A stretch of DNA of 64,000 nt from Dimorphilus gyrociliatus. Its lineage: Eukaryota > Annelida > Polychaeta > Dinophilidae. The notes beneath the pieces are model-generated. The model was not told the origin of the DNA. It was given only the letters and a program-made list of their open reading frames with translations, and ran no database searches. Below, in pieces: positions 49,127 to 60,664 of this stretch (positions are counted from its first letter, which is position 1; each line of letters starts with the position of its first letter). The stretch is from the NCBI GenBank assembly GCA_904063045.1, contig CAJFCJ010000002.1, forward strand, positions 372,001-436,000. Reading direction: 5' to 3'. Position numbers and translations under genes: made by a program.

Positions 49127-50269
49127 TTAATAGCAAAATCTGCTAAGAATATCCAGTGAACATTGGGTTGGGTCTATACAGCATCTATTTTGTAAAGCTC
49201 CCAGGTGTTCCTTTTTCGCAACTGTCATCATTGGCATTTCCTCAGCAAGAGGAGGTTGAAAGAGTTTACCGCGTTTGACTGTAGATTTAAAAAAGAAATT
49301 AATTAATTTATTAAGTAAACAAGAAATTTAATTCTTTCATATAGACAAAACTCAAGACATATATATATATATATATATATATTCACTTGGTAAATTAAAT
49401 AGCTTTTATTGTCAAACCATCAAGAAAAAAAAGTTGAAATTTAACCAAAAGTTAAGAGAAATGTTATGTGTTTTCATGTTTATCTTCTATTAATTCAAAT
49501 TAATTAGATCCTCTGTAAGTTATAATTATCCTTGCAAAGACCTTGTTTTTCTAGAGAGAGAGAAAGAGAGACAGAGTTTCTATTTTTTTAGATTTATATA
49601 ATTTATTAGCAAATAGTGCTATTTTATGAAGCAGAACATTAATTTTTGTTTAGCTTCTACTATACTATAAATGATATCCAAATACTTAATTTACATGAAT
49701 TTCTAATGAATTCGCAAAAAACATGACGATTTTAAAAAGTCTGAAACGTATTTAACCACTAAGCAGATTTTGAATATGTACAGTATATATATTTATAGCC
49801 ATATAGGCATATTAAATTAATTTTGACTTGTAAAATATCCATTCATCAAATAAAAGGTAATCTTAGATTATAGACCATAGTTAAGTTGTTTAGATAAACA
49901 ATTTATAAAAAGTGTATACAATGTAGATAGTTTGTAAAATATGAAGTTTTCAAATTGTAAAAGTACTGATACAAAAACATATTTAGGATTTGTTTGTTTT
50001 TTTTAGATATTAATTAATATTTATATAATGCTAAAAATTATTCTACTATATAGGAGTAAGACCAATTGAACAAATCATAATTTTACGGGCCAAATACATT
50101 AACAGACATCAAGGAAAATTGACTTACGAAATCCGTCTATGCCTCTTTTTCTCATGGAACAAGCCAAATGATATTGCCTTTGAAAGTTCCTTCCACAATA
50201 ATCAGTTTGGCACGGCGGAAATATTGAAGAATTCAAAAGGAGAAAAAATATTACTGTTAAAGCGATCAT
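49127..50269 (-). CDS. Insulin/relaxin-like prohormone
   Basis: Secreted peptide-hormone precursor, 97 residues from two exons, 50128-50269 and 49127-49278. The intron is phase 1 in the C-peptide region, as in insulin genes generally. A signal peptide (MIALTVIFFLLLNSSIF) precedes the B-chain YCGRNFQRQYHLACSMRKR, with Cys-Gly and eleven residues between cysteines. The spacing R-x3-R within it recalls the relaxin binding cassette, although the third position is His, not Ile/Val. Dibasic sites RKR and KR bound the C-peptide, and KK precedes the A-chain. The A-chain NRCCIDPTQCSLDILSRFCY ends the protein. Its spacing is CC-x5-C-x8-C; insulins have CC-x3-C-x8-C. A seventh Cys (residue 20) lies at the signal/B-chain boundary. 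The precise subfamily is not assigned. Confidence 0.82.
49359..49382. repeat. (TA)n microsatellite in insulin-like gene intron
   Basis: TA dinucleotide run of about 22 bases in the intron of the insulin-like gene. Confidence 0.9.
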
Positions 50270-51321
50270 AGCGACGACAAATCTGGAATGCGCTCTTATT
50301 AACCCCTCCCAGACTCCATCTTGCTTTCGATATAGTAGTTTTATGGTCAGTAAAAAGCTGTTGTTTGTTTTTGTACGACTGTCCTATAAGAGTTGTTATA
50401 AAAAATTAAAATAATGGTAATCATTATATTATTAATTTCTCAACTTAACATTAGGACAAAAAACTAATTTGAACAGTTAGTTTGCATACAAACAGGATTT
50501 TAATATGAAATGAGAGAGTATCGTTCGTGTATTTTATTTCCAAGTTAATTTTTTATTTAAAAAAACAAGTGGCTGTCTTGATTTTAAATCTAATCGAACG
50601 AATAATATTCAAGTTTCAATAATTTAATCAGGATTGCATCAGTTATATCTGTGAATACTTTTAATTTTCTATTTTAGAAGATGAATTTAGTTTAATAATC
50701 ATAATGTATTAGTTAATTGATTTTGCAGATCGACAATTGCTAAATACTCGCTTATAAATTTATCTTCGGAAACTTTATTTGTAGTTTGTATTATGTTCAT
50801 AAAAAAAGTTGAAGTGAAGACGTAACATCATATATATTCTGTAAATGAGCGAATATTCTACTTATAGAAATATATTCATATATACTTTTATAATAATTAT
50901 CTCATACTAAATAAATATTGTCAAAAATATCCGATATCTCTATTAAATTATTTGTAGTTTTCCTAGCAGAAAACTCATGCTACAAGATAAATAAAGTAAT
51001 AAGGGAATGGTCAGTGGGTCAATTGTACGAGTTAGTTTAAAGAAAATCTAGTTGAGAATAGGTGGGCTTCGAATGTTCCAATATCACAAAAAAAAGTTTA
51101 CAGATCTGAAATTAGCATTAGTTTTTGATCTTTGTACCGAATGAAAAACTAATGCTTCGAGGCTGAAGAGAAGAGGAAATATTTCAAACTCTATATTATT
51201 CCTCTATGAGCAATAAATCTATATTTTTTTGCACGAAATCTATTACCGTATTAATATGAAAGTAAAATGACTTAATTTATTCAGTAAACTTTTACAATAT
51301 GGTTGAATTTTTACCAACAGA

Positions 51322-51329
51322 GCCATCTA
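51322..51329 (-). promoter_or_regulatory. CTCF-like TAGATGGC motif
   Basis: AGAGCCATCTACTGTA on the plus strand, in the gene-poor tract. Confidence 0.4.
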
Positions 51330-51936
51330 CTGTATAATAAATAGGCTAATCAGATTTAATTTTTCTTATAATTTATTATCTTAGATATAATATCGTTTTT
51401 TTCTTTTTTTTTAAAAAAAAAAGGTAAAACATGACAAACTATTTCATTCAAAACAAGCTCGAAATCGTCCTTTTTCTGTTTCAATGCATAACTAAAAAAA
51501 AGGGAAAATAAAAAAATTTGGACTGTAAATGAAATCGAGTTTAATTCTTTTTATAGAAATTTACTAATTTATGGCTTGTATTTATTTGGTTTTTATGTGC
51601 ATTATAAATTATGTTGTACAGTTATAGAATATCTCTCAATTGTTATTGGTTTGTAAAGTCTACTTTTGTAGATAGACAAACATGCACACAATATAGAAAT
51701 ATTGTGTGTAGACAATATCATTAATTACTTCCGGAGAATCATTCAATATCTTTGTTGTTCAATAATTTATTGGTTCACAATATAAATAATAAGAAAATGT
51801 TGAGCCTTTAGCTTCTAGACTCGGACCGAAACTAATTTGATTAGTTCATTTCTATTTATGTAGTCATTTTTCTTAATTAAAACAACTGACTTATGTGAAT
51901 AGAAACAATGAACAAAAACTTTGGTACTTTATGTAA

Positions 51937-51949
51937 CAGATGGCGCTAG
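51937..51949 (+). promoter_or_regulatory. CTCF-like CAGATGGCGCTAG motif
   Basis: CAGATGGCGCTAG followed closely by a second CAGATGG; close to the insect CTCF core. Confidence 0.45.
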
Positions 51950-53853
51950 CGCAACAGATGGACCTACCGTTTACTGTGAGTAACAAGAGAGAAAGTCAAA
52001 TACTATTAGCGGTATTTCTTTTTTTCATTAGAATTTAAAGAAATTAATTGGTATTATTTGTCATGGAAAAGTCAGTATAATTATAAGAAGAAAGTCATCT
52101 TAATGATTTAATTACAAAGGCGTCTGGTATAATATGCCCAATCATATAGTGTACTCTGATTTAATTCCAAGAAATCGACGATAAAGGGAGAATATTCGTA
52201 GAATAAGCACCTAGTTATGATTATATAGAAAACATTTACGATATAGTGCAAAATAAGTAGTTAAAATAGCTTATTTGAAAGGACAAAATATAATTTGATG
52301 TACTCTTGTTATATTTCCGTCGTTGATTGATACAAGCCAAGCTAAAAGGCTTGATTATGGCAAGAAAAATTCCAAATTAAGTCCTATTTACCCCTTAGCC
52401 CATATTTCGGATGACTAAACATTAATTACCTATTCATATTCAAGAATAGAATCTTTCGTAGTCTCCTCATAATAGTCATGACAAATGGAAAGACTAATTT
52501 CTTGTTATCATTTTCAAGCTAGGCTAATAAAATCATGATAATATTTACTAATAGGTAAAAGCATCATATTAGATTTTTTCTTTTTAATTATCATAGCTAC
52601 TATATAAATAACGACGAGAGAGAAAATTTATAAAAAGAGTGTCTCTTTTTATATTTTATCATTTTTCATAAACAACTAGAAGAGAAAATGAATTGACAAA
52701 CGTGCATTTTCTTATAGAAAAAATATTGAAAGAACGTAGAATTTTAAGCATATTCTGATTAATTAAAGAATATATATATATAGATAAATATATATATCAA
52801 TGTGTATTGAATTAAATACGCAAAATTTACATGGTTTACAAGAGAACCTTTACTATTACTTAATGGTATAAGAGAACTAGTCGTATAAATATTCCTTTTT
52901 CTATTAGTCTTTCATTTAGTGTATATTGAATAAATTTGTTTAATTGTTAAAATTTCCTGTTTAAAGAGCAGAAAAACTATAAAGGCAACTTCCAAGATAT
53001 ATATATTTTTTATTAAATCTATGAACAAAACGGCTTGTGGGAAATGAAAGTAAATCTAATTTTTCTCCGTCAACCTTTTGACCCTGACGTCCATTTTACT
53101 ACTTGCAGACAGCTAGACTGTTGACGGCGTTCCTTAATGAAAATATTTTCTATTGATATTTTGACAAAAGCTATGCGTCCAATTGAATTGAATATCTCGC
53201 AGAGATAAATTCCTAGTTTCACTGTTTTTTGTTGTATCTCCTTAGGGATGAATTAACAAGAAATTCGCACTTTATTTTCATTAAAGCCTAATAATGATTA
53301 AAAAAATATTGCTTTTGGTATTAGCCATGCCTTGAAATTTTATACAATATTTGTAAAGCGTACCTGATACATTTTTCAGCGTCATTTTTCATTCTCCGAA
53401 TAAAAGTTTTTCAATTCAATGAACATATTGTTCGATCTTGTTTCCATTTACAATAACAGACGTTTTTACGGTAAAAAAGAAAATATTTTGTCAAATCATT
53501 TAGACGGAGAGATCACACGTTCCGAAGCGTCTATTTATAGTGAACTTTTACACAATTCACCTGTTTTCCTATTGTTGTGCATCATATGGTTCATTCGTTT
53601 TACATTACAAAATGTTGAAGGATTTCTTTTTCGTAACAAGATCTATTTTAGGATGTTTTAGGGGTCCTTTCTTTGTTGGTCACAATTTTATACAATCATT
53701 CTCAAATTAGTTCTATTATTTCGTGTTATATTTTCATCATTAAAATTTTACAGTCACGATAATTGAAATCTGCTAAAATGCAACTCCATAAAAGTACAGT
53801 TAATTTATTTAATGCACAAGAGATTGATTGTATGTCACCTTTAATATGATGAT

Positions 53854-55120
53854 CTAAACACTTTCGGGTGCGGTTCTAATTAAATTGTCGTCCATATCGT
53901 CATCTTCATACTTACTATACGACGGTGAGGAATCTTCGCTTGCAATTTCACTTTCATAATTAAACGTTTTTATAACATAAAGTACAGATGAGAGCAGCAG
54001 CATAGAACCTTAAAAAATTCAAGCGCAAATTTAAGTAGGCTATTGAAAGTTAATTGCTACTATGAGATTATTTTTTTTTACCCGGAACTGCAATCAGCCA
54101 AGAAAAATGAACTTTTATGAGAGATCCTACTCCCAAGAGTGAGTATAACAATCCCCTTTTCCAATCATCAAAGACTAATATCGTCGTCCAACAATGTGAG
54201 CATCGTCGTTGTTCTCGTCTAGGTAAATTATTGATTATACTATGATTGATACAGCGAAATATAAGAGAATGGAAGGCTTAAAAAATATAATGGAGCATTT
54301 CTCTTTTGAGGGTAAGAAGAAGAAGCAGACAAATTGTATTGGATTTCAATAACCTTTAGATAAAAGAGTAGAAAGTATTGCAAAAGGCGAATATAAATGA
54401 CCTTAGCTACTGATAAACGTCTAGATAAGAGTTCTGCAGTTTGCGGGAGCTTTACGAACCTTAGAAATGATGTGTAACAAAAGTCGATTACAAATAAACT
54501 TTCCAAAAGAGTAACTATTATAGCACAGCATCTGCAAATGAAGAAGTTTTTTTATTATATTAGAATAATCCAGAAAATCAAAAAACAACAATATGTAATA
54601 TTATAAAATTTTTGCTGTAAAAAACTGCTATAGATACATTGGAAATATTGATAGATAATTCAATCAGCTGACAAAGGAATATAATGAGGCAAGTGCGAAC
54701 AAGAGGCGTACAACTTCCTGATCTATTCGAATCTTCGTTCAATAATTGATGGACAGAAAATACTTAGGTATTTTTGCTGAGATATTTCAGTATTTATGAT
54801 AACAATTGAATACGAAATACTTGTTTTGCTAACATTTGAATATGCTAAAATAAATAAAAACTATTTTATTTCTTTCACATAATACCTACAATAAGTAACA
54901 ACCAAGCAGTATGTGGTTCCCATCATCAACTTCTTCAGCTCCAACTCCGTATAATACTGCAATTGAATTGTTGTGTAATATTACATAATATGAGGCAACA
55001 AAGAGTTTATTTTTAAATTCAGATAAGTCACTTACCTATGGCAGTAAATATAGCAAAAACCCTACAGATGTACTTGTAAATATTGCACAATACTGTTTTG
55101 CAAGAACGTTTCGACCGCAT
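53854..55120 (-). CDS. TMEM72: TMEM72-like four-pass membrane protein
   Basis: Five exons: 55036-55120, 54890-54956, 54460-54531, 54082-54218 and 53854-54008, giving 171 residues. Function is unknown in vertebrates, where TMEM72 is kidney-enriched. Four hydrophobic segments are visible: around YICRVFAIFTAIVLYGVGAE, ILLGCYLLCCAIIVTLLESL, GLLYSLLGVGSLIKVHFSWL and VPGSMLLLSSVLYVIKTF. The VGAE and VPGSML blocks line up with VGTE and IPGSML of vertebrate TMEM72, with the same spacing. The cytoplasmic tail is short and acidic (KYEDDDMDDN). The vertebrate tail is much longer. A bidirectional spacer separates it from the receptor gene at 55365. Confidence 0.78.
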
Positions 55121-55364
55121 ATTTAGTCAACGTACAAAAAATGAAGCATCCTTTAGAGTGCAGCCAACTTCTGTTCCTAATCACTAGATGGCGAAACGGT
55201 ACTTTTCCGACAGACCGGATAAAAACTATTAATGAAGAATGTATTGTCACATTAAAATGCTGTAGATATATAGCGAAGCGTGGCTTTTTATGATTCAGAC
55301 ATATATTATTTAATAATTAAGAGCATGTTGAACACTGCATTTACCAACATATTTAGAGGTAAAG
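55121..55364. promoter_or_regulatory. Bidirectional promoter spacer, TMEM72-like / receptor
   Basis: 244 bases between divergent starts, containing a CTCF-like CACTAGATGGCGA at 55182-55194. Confidence 0.5.
55182..55194 (+). promoter_or_regulatory. CTCF-like CACTAGATGGCGA motif
   Basis: Good match to the CTCF core, about 60 bases upstream of the TMEM72-like ATG and between two divergent genes. Confidence 0.5.
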
Positions 55365-57464
55365 ATGAATAAATATCAAATTATTACCGTTCTCATCTTT
55401 TCAACTATTGCTATATCATATGGATCATACGGTTAACAACTTTGAGTTCAAAATTATTATGAAATTTATTAATATTTTAATGATAGCTTTTGTAAATTTC
55501 TTAGATGAACTTCCTGTCTATAAGTTGAAGAAAAGATTGTTACACGGCCGTGAAAAAAGTTTTCTAACTACGAAAGACAGTTCAAACAAATTAAAAGTGT
55601 CTCTCTTACTCCTAATAGCCAGGATTGATAAGTTGGTAAGCAAAATTTAAAAATAAAATTTCTATTGAAATGAATCACAAATAAATAAACCTAAAAATGC
55701 TAAAGTAATGACATACAAATATTAAAATGTAAACATTTATATACAGTCCGAAAAAGATCAAGAACTCACTTCCTACCTTTGGCTATCATTGGTAAGTCTT
55801 TAAATATTTCTTATACTACAGAGAGAGAGAGAGAGAAATCGCTTTTTCAACGTTTTGAATTTGACAGTCCTGGAAAGACGATACCCTAAAATGGAATCCT
55901 TCTTCGTACGGAAATATAACAACGTTCACTACTACACATGATACTCTTTGGATACCTGAGATGATAATTAGAAATACGTAAGCTGTTATAAATTTAGCGA
56001 AGATTTTAGAATATTTGAACGAATTTGTCATTCATAAATTAGAAAAGAACAACCTATTGATATTGGATTAGAGCAAAAAAGAAGAGTTCGGGTATTTAGC
56101 GACGGTAGTGTCAGTTGGTCGACTGCTATGATAGTCAGAACCCATTGCGATGTAAATAATTTTATTCCATTAGCCAATAGTTACGATATATCACTACTTT
56201 TATATTGGGTTGTGATGTAAAATATTTAGATTTTATTACATTTAAATACCTTTTTGAGTATTGCTTGGAATTTACTACATGCAAGTTTATTGTTTCAAGA
56301 TTGATATGACAAACTTTCCATGGGATGTTCAAGTATGTCACGTAGAATTTTCAACTATGACTTACCAAAAGGATATTCAATATGTGCCCGCTTATAATGA
56401 AGTCAGCAGGCAGGTATGAAGTGCATTTCCTTTGAATTCCTATGTTTTTATTGCTCTAAGCATTAAAATTGACGTTAAATTTTTTGTAGGCATTTAAAAA
56501 GAATCCACAGTGGAATTTAATAAAAACAAAACTTAGAACTTACGACATGTTCATTAAAATAGGTGATCACAACGGGACTGGTACAGTCGCGTATGCAACC
56601 TTTATACTTGCAAGACAATCAAGATACTATACAATGATCATAGTTGTCCCATCTTTCGTAATAATAATTGTAACCGGATTTACTTTGTTGCTGCCGTTTA
56701 AAAGTGGAGAGAAAGTTTCTCTAAATATAACCGTTCTTTTATCCTATACAATGCTATTAATATTAATGTCCAGCATTATGCCCGAAAATTCATTAAACTT
56801 TCCTATCCTGGGTAAGTTTTATTATTTATTATGTAAAGGATAATTATTTGCAAATGGTCTGTCGTAAAGAATTCAAAAGCATGCGTGGTTCGGTAAGCCA
56901 TAAAATAAATATAACACTTATTTTCTTGAATATAATATCATAGAAATAACAAGCTAAAAATATCAATTGTTTTCAACAGCTCTACATTTGGTTCTCAATA
57001 TGATAATGTCGGGGATCATTCTTATTTCTACAGTATGTCATCAACGACTATATTTTACGTCTCCTGATAAACCTCTACCAAAGATGATTGATCCAATAGC
57101 TTTAGTTTATCTATCGCAAATATGGAACTTTGTCACATGTTCAAAAACAAAACCACCCTTGAATAACATGAATTCAAAAGTATCGAGCAGTCTTTCTGTT
57201 ACCGATGCCGTCAACGAATATGAAGAAAATTCGGCACAAGATAAGTCGAAGAATGAAAATGTTGAAGAAGAAGATGCTATACAACTTCATGAGAAGAAAG
57301 TACAGAAAGGAATTAGTATTCTTGAAAATTATTATTTCGTATTTTACATGCTTTTATTCTTTATCTACATAACTGTAGTATTCTCAAATATTGCCCGTTC
57401 ACCTGGTGCACATGGCATCGATGATAAAATACACTTTTCTCCGGCATATGATAAGGAAATTTAA
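55365..57464 (+). CDS. Nicotinic-receptor-like cys-loop subunit, divergent
   Basis: Pentameric ligand-gated channel subunit, 460 residues from eight exons: 55365-55431, 55505-55635, 55747-55791, 55868-55977, 56043-56151, 56300-56413, 56490-56811 and 56980-57464. A signal peptide (IITVLIFSTIAISYG) is followed by the ligand-binding domain with DDTLKWNPSSYGNI and LWIPEMII (loop A). The cys loop C-DIDMTNFPWDVQV-C has 13 residues only if the acceptor at 56298-56299 is used. The loop-B Trp is replaced by Met (VEFSTMTY), and loop C has no vicinal Cys. M1-M4 are present; M2 starts SGEKVSLNITVLLSYTMLLI, predicting cation selectivity. The M3-M4 loop is acidic (about 100 residues). Classical acetylcholine binding by this subunit alone is unlikely. 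Confidence 0.88.
55820..55838. repeat. Short GA repeat in receptor intron
   Basis: GA run of about 17 bases in the intron before the exon at 55868. Confidence 0.85.
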
Positions 57465-57877
57465 TTTTCTATCGTTTAATTTCAATGGTGATTATGTAAG
57501 GTTTATCAATATTATGCAAAAACACTTGTTTGAATGTCGTGTGAACTTTTCTTAGCTTTAAATATAACTATTTATATTTATTCACGATGGTTGAATACTT
57601 TTGTGGAAGTTTATTTATAAATGCAAGCTTATTAATCCTAAGTAAACCGAAATTGTCATAAGCCGCCGGTAGAAACTGGTAAACTTTTCGGAAGAAATTC
57701 CTTTCAGGCGCTAAATCGTTCATGAATGCAAAATAAATATAAAATTTTACTCTGTTAATAGTATAGATTCTACAGGGATTGCTTTTTTCTAAAAAGTATT
57801 GAATCGTTCAACAACATTTCCTTCTCCAAACAACTTTCTTACCGTCTAATGTCAATATCTCTCATTATCGTCCGACC
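57465..57877. other. Non-coding spacer before UQCC2
   Basis: Receptor 3' region and UQCC2 promoter; no specific element recognised. Confidence 0.5.
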
Positions 57878-58240
57878 ATGAGTGCCCTGAGTCGTTACAA
57901 GAATTTTTTGAGAATAATTGAATCGTGGCCACTGGATAAATCAAAAACTAATCGGGATTTGGGAGAATTAATCAGGAAAAAGGTATCAGATGGGTTTAAA
58001 GCGTCAGGAGAATTAAAACATGCCAACGATAGCTCAAACTGTGATTCTCAGTTGGATGCTCTCGAAAGATTAGTTAAGGACGTCCACTTAAAATCTTACC
58101 CAAGATCGAAGAATACTTGCGCAACTGGTTTAACTTTGGAGGAATGTAATATACTTGTTTCAAACGAGGGTGCGCAAGTTCTGAGCGAGAGTGATGTAAC
58201 CTTCATGGACAAGCTCAAGGGAGCATTTAAGAAAAAATAA
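57878..58240 (+). CDS. UQCC2: Complex III assembly factor UQCC2
   Basis: Mitochondrial factor that, with UQCC1, binds newly made cytochrome b during complex III assembly. Single exon, 120 residues from ATG 57878 (human 126). The N-terminal block SRYKNFLRIIESWPLDKSKT then NRDLGELIRKKVSDGF matches human [25 protein letters not shown]. The middle DALERLVKDVHLKSYPRSKN matches the family's ESLARL...YKHKYPRPRD segment, and GLTLEECNILVS corresponds to GLSLEEYKLILS. It ends in a Lys-rich tail. The positively charged N-terminus could serve in import; no separate presequence is visible. Confidence 0.92.
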   Translation: MSALSRYKNFLRIIESWPLDKSKTNRDLGELIRKKVSDGFKASGELKHANDSSNCDSQLDALERLVKDVHLKSYPRSKNTCATGLTLEECNILVSNEGAQVLSESDVTFMDKLKGAFKKK

Positions 58241-58980
58241 ACCATCTAAAAAGATTGTATTGGAACTGACGTGTTCTAATTATGTCTTTTTTGTTATTTT
58301 TTATGATTAGATATTCTTTGTGTAAGTAAATTATTTTAAAGTAATCACTTTTTATATCCTTCTTATCTTTTAACTGTTGACCTTGTTCATTCTAGTCCTT
58401 TTTGCGTAATTGTTCTGTACACATAAGAAGAATTGAAAATGCAATATAAAAAAGTAAATTATTCGTAGGCCAACCCCTTCTCTTAGCTCCCTTTTTTTAT
58501 TTCCATAGTAAACTTAGTAACAGGATAAACGCATGCCAACTTTATATAAATAATGAATGGCTACTCATATATCATGTTGAGACAGTTTTGAAGTTGTGTT
58601 GTAATAGTATACGCAATCAGCTTGAATCGGCTCAAATCAGGTGACACGAAAAATTCCGAAGAAGCGTGAAATACCGTCAAAAATTTCCTTAAATTGACCT
58701 AGTAGCTTCTAAAGAGGATTAGGTTTGATAAAAAAAACTTTCATAAAGAGATATAATTCTATCTAGAGTAGATAATTGAACAAATAGTTTTTTTTCCTTT
58801 TTTACCGCTGAATAAGCTTCACATTTTATGCATTTAAAATAAGAGGCGAGGTTGAAGGTTGGAAGAAAAAAAATAACAAGTCTTTGTGGTATGCGCATAT
58901 GTGGTTGATATTTACATTTTACATTTGACGTCATCCTAACAATTCAACTTTTTAAAAGAAAAAACAACAAGGCTTAAGGT
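58241..58980. promoter_or_regulatory. Spacer with CRE upstream of DNAL1
   Basis: AT-rich spacer. A perfect CRE palindrome TGACGTCA lies at 58926-58933, about 48 bases before the DNAL1 ATG. No clear X-box was found. Confidence 0.45.
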
Positions 58981-59544
58981 ATGTCAAAATCGACAACTAT
59001 ACGGGAAGCTTTAGGGAAGTTAGCAGAAAAAACACACGGAAAGAAATTGTCTGATATTACCGATGTATTATTGAACGCTCAATACCCTCCCATTGAAAAA
59101 ATGGATGCAAATCTTTCACAATTGACTGCTTGTTCTAAACTATCCTTATCAACCAATTGTATCGAAAAGATATCAAACTTACACGGTCTACGAAATTTAC
59201 GTATACTTTCTCTGGGTCGTAATCAAATTAAAAGTTTATCTGGAGTTGAGGCTGTAGGAGAAACTTTACAAGAATTGTGGATATCGTATAATTTGATTGA
59301 AAAATTGAAAGGTGTTGGTAATTTGAAAAAACTGCAAGTTCTATATATTAATCACAACCTCGTTAAAGATTTGACTGAAGTTCAAAGGTTAGCCGACGTA
59401 CTCAGCTTAAGGGAGCTAACCATGATAGGAAATCCTATTGAAGAAAAACACTCAAATGAAGGAGATTGGAGAGATTTAATTAGTCAAAAGCTTCACCAAA
59501 TAAAGCAACTAGATAGCATTCCTTTGATTAGGATGGACAATTAA
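58981..59544 (+). CDS. DNAL1: Axonemal dynein light chain 1 (LC1)
   Basis: Leucine-rich-repeat light chain that binds the gamma heavy chain motor domain of outer-arm dynein and helps control ciliary beating. Single exon, 187 residues (human 190). The N-terminus is [18 protein letters not shown], then [13 protein letters not shown]. The LRR core includes [43 protein letters not shown] and [14 protein letters not shown], closely matching human DNAL1. The closing NPIEEKHS precedes helices [15 protein letters not shown]. Its presence indicates motile cilia with outer dynein arms. Confidence 0.96.
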   Translation: MSKSTTIREALGKLAEKTHGKKLSDITDVLLNAQYPPIEKMDANLSQLTACSKLSLSTNCIEKISNLHGLRNLRILSLGRNQIKSLSGVEAVGETLQELWISYNLIEKLKGVGNLKKLQVLYINHNLVKDLTEVQRLADVLSLRELTMIGNPIEEKHSNEGDWRDLISQKLHQIKQLDSIPLIRMDN

Positions 59545-60664
59545 ATTTTGATTATTCTATATTATTTATATAGTGGACAATATTTGACTATTTCTGAATT
59601 AAAATAGCCTTTTAATCGTTGTAAGAAGAGATTTGAAGTGTTCGTTGTTGCGAGAATAATAAAGGCCAACTTGTTTGCAGTTCATTGAACATACATAGAA
59701 AATAGGGGGAATCAAGCGCTTAACTTATATTGGCTATTACTGCTTGATCTATTTCCATAAAAGAAAGTGCCAAGTCTTGAAAAGGGTGATCTGTAGACCC
59801 TTTCCTATTTTAGTGGTGCAAATTTCCGTCTCCTCTATACTTAATGCTCTTTTTTTGAATACCCTACTTCAAAGCCTTTACATTCAATTAACAATACATA
59901 CTGTAGTTCAATATATATACAACCTAATATGTATGAACCATTGTGCTTCGCACTTAACCGTATCACTTGGTAAATATAATGATCATCATTCAAAATGACA
60001 AGATTTCATTGTGTATGGTTTTTCGGCGACCCTCTTTGTAACGTAATTCTTCCTATAAATAGAAAAAACACGTAACTGAAAACGAAAGGACCCTTCATTT
60101 TCCGACCTTTTTATAAACTTTAATAATATAGACTTTAACAAATTGATTTATTCATACAATTACAACGTCATAAAGATTGTAGCATTCTCTATTCAACATA
60201 ATTTTGACACTGAACAGTACTCAGCTTGACGTCTAGACCGACGTGTACAATTGCAAAAAATAAAGAGAAACTTCGATTCACAAGTGTAAATCGTTGAACG
60301 AAACGTGTTATATAACATGTACAGCTAAGAGAAAAAGCCTTAAAAATTACTCAAGTGGTCAGACTAAGATAAAGAAAACTTTAAATATGTACATATTTAT
60401 TGTAGTTTTCCTTGTGGAAAAATAAATAGTGTAGTCTATCCTGTTTTATTAAGATTTGTGCTAATTAACAACATTGGTGAGCGTCGGATTAAAACAAAAA
60501 TATATCCGTCTGTAACTGTACATAAATGTCATGATATAGAATTTCAAAAGCAAACAAAACTACTATATATGACTAGAGTGAATATACATTGTTTGTACAT
60601 AAGTAATAAAAACGATAATCTATTTGTGGAAGAGTCTGGTAAATATGAATTCACCACAAATAGA
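59545..60664. other. Non-coding tract
   Basis: 1.1 kb between DNAL1 and the ankyrin/SOCS gene end. Short open frames show no domain and no splice support. Confidence 0.5.

Larger units (their letters stand above)
50270..53853. other. Non-coding intergenic tract
   Basis: 3.6 kb with no supported gene. It holds CTCF-like motifs at 51322 and 51937 and a GC-richer segment near 53075-53130 that could be regulatory. The open frame at 53419-53661 has no recognisable domain. Confidence 0.5.

Noticed and set aside
53419-53661. 80-codon plus-strand open frame
   Set aside because: No family similarity, no supporting splice sites, composition like surrounding non-coding DNA.
56267-56299. Upstream extension of the cys-loop exon in the second receptor
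   Set aside because: Using it would put 14 residues in the cys loop and duplicate the first Cys; the acceptor at 56298-56299 gives the canonical 13 and joins to the preceding exon's Cys-Asp.
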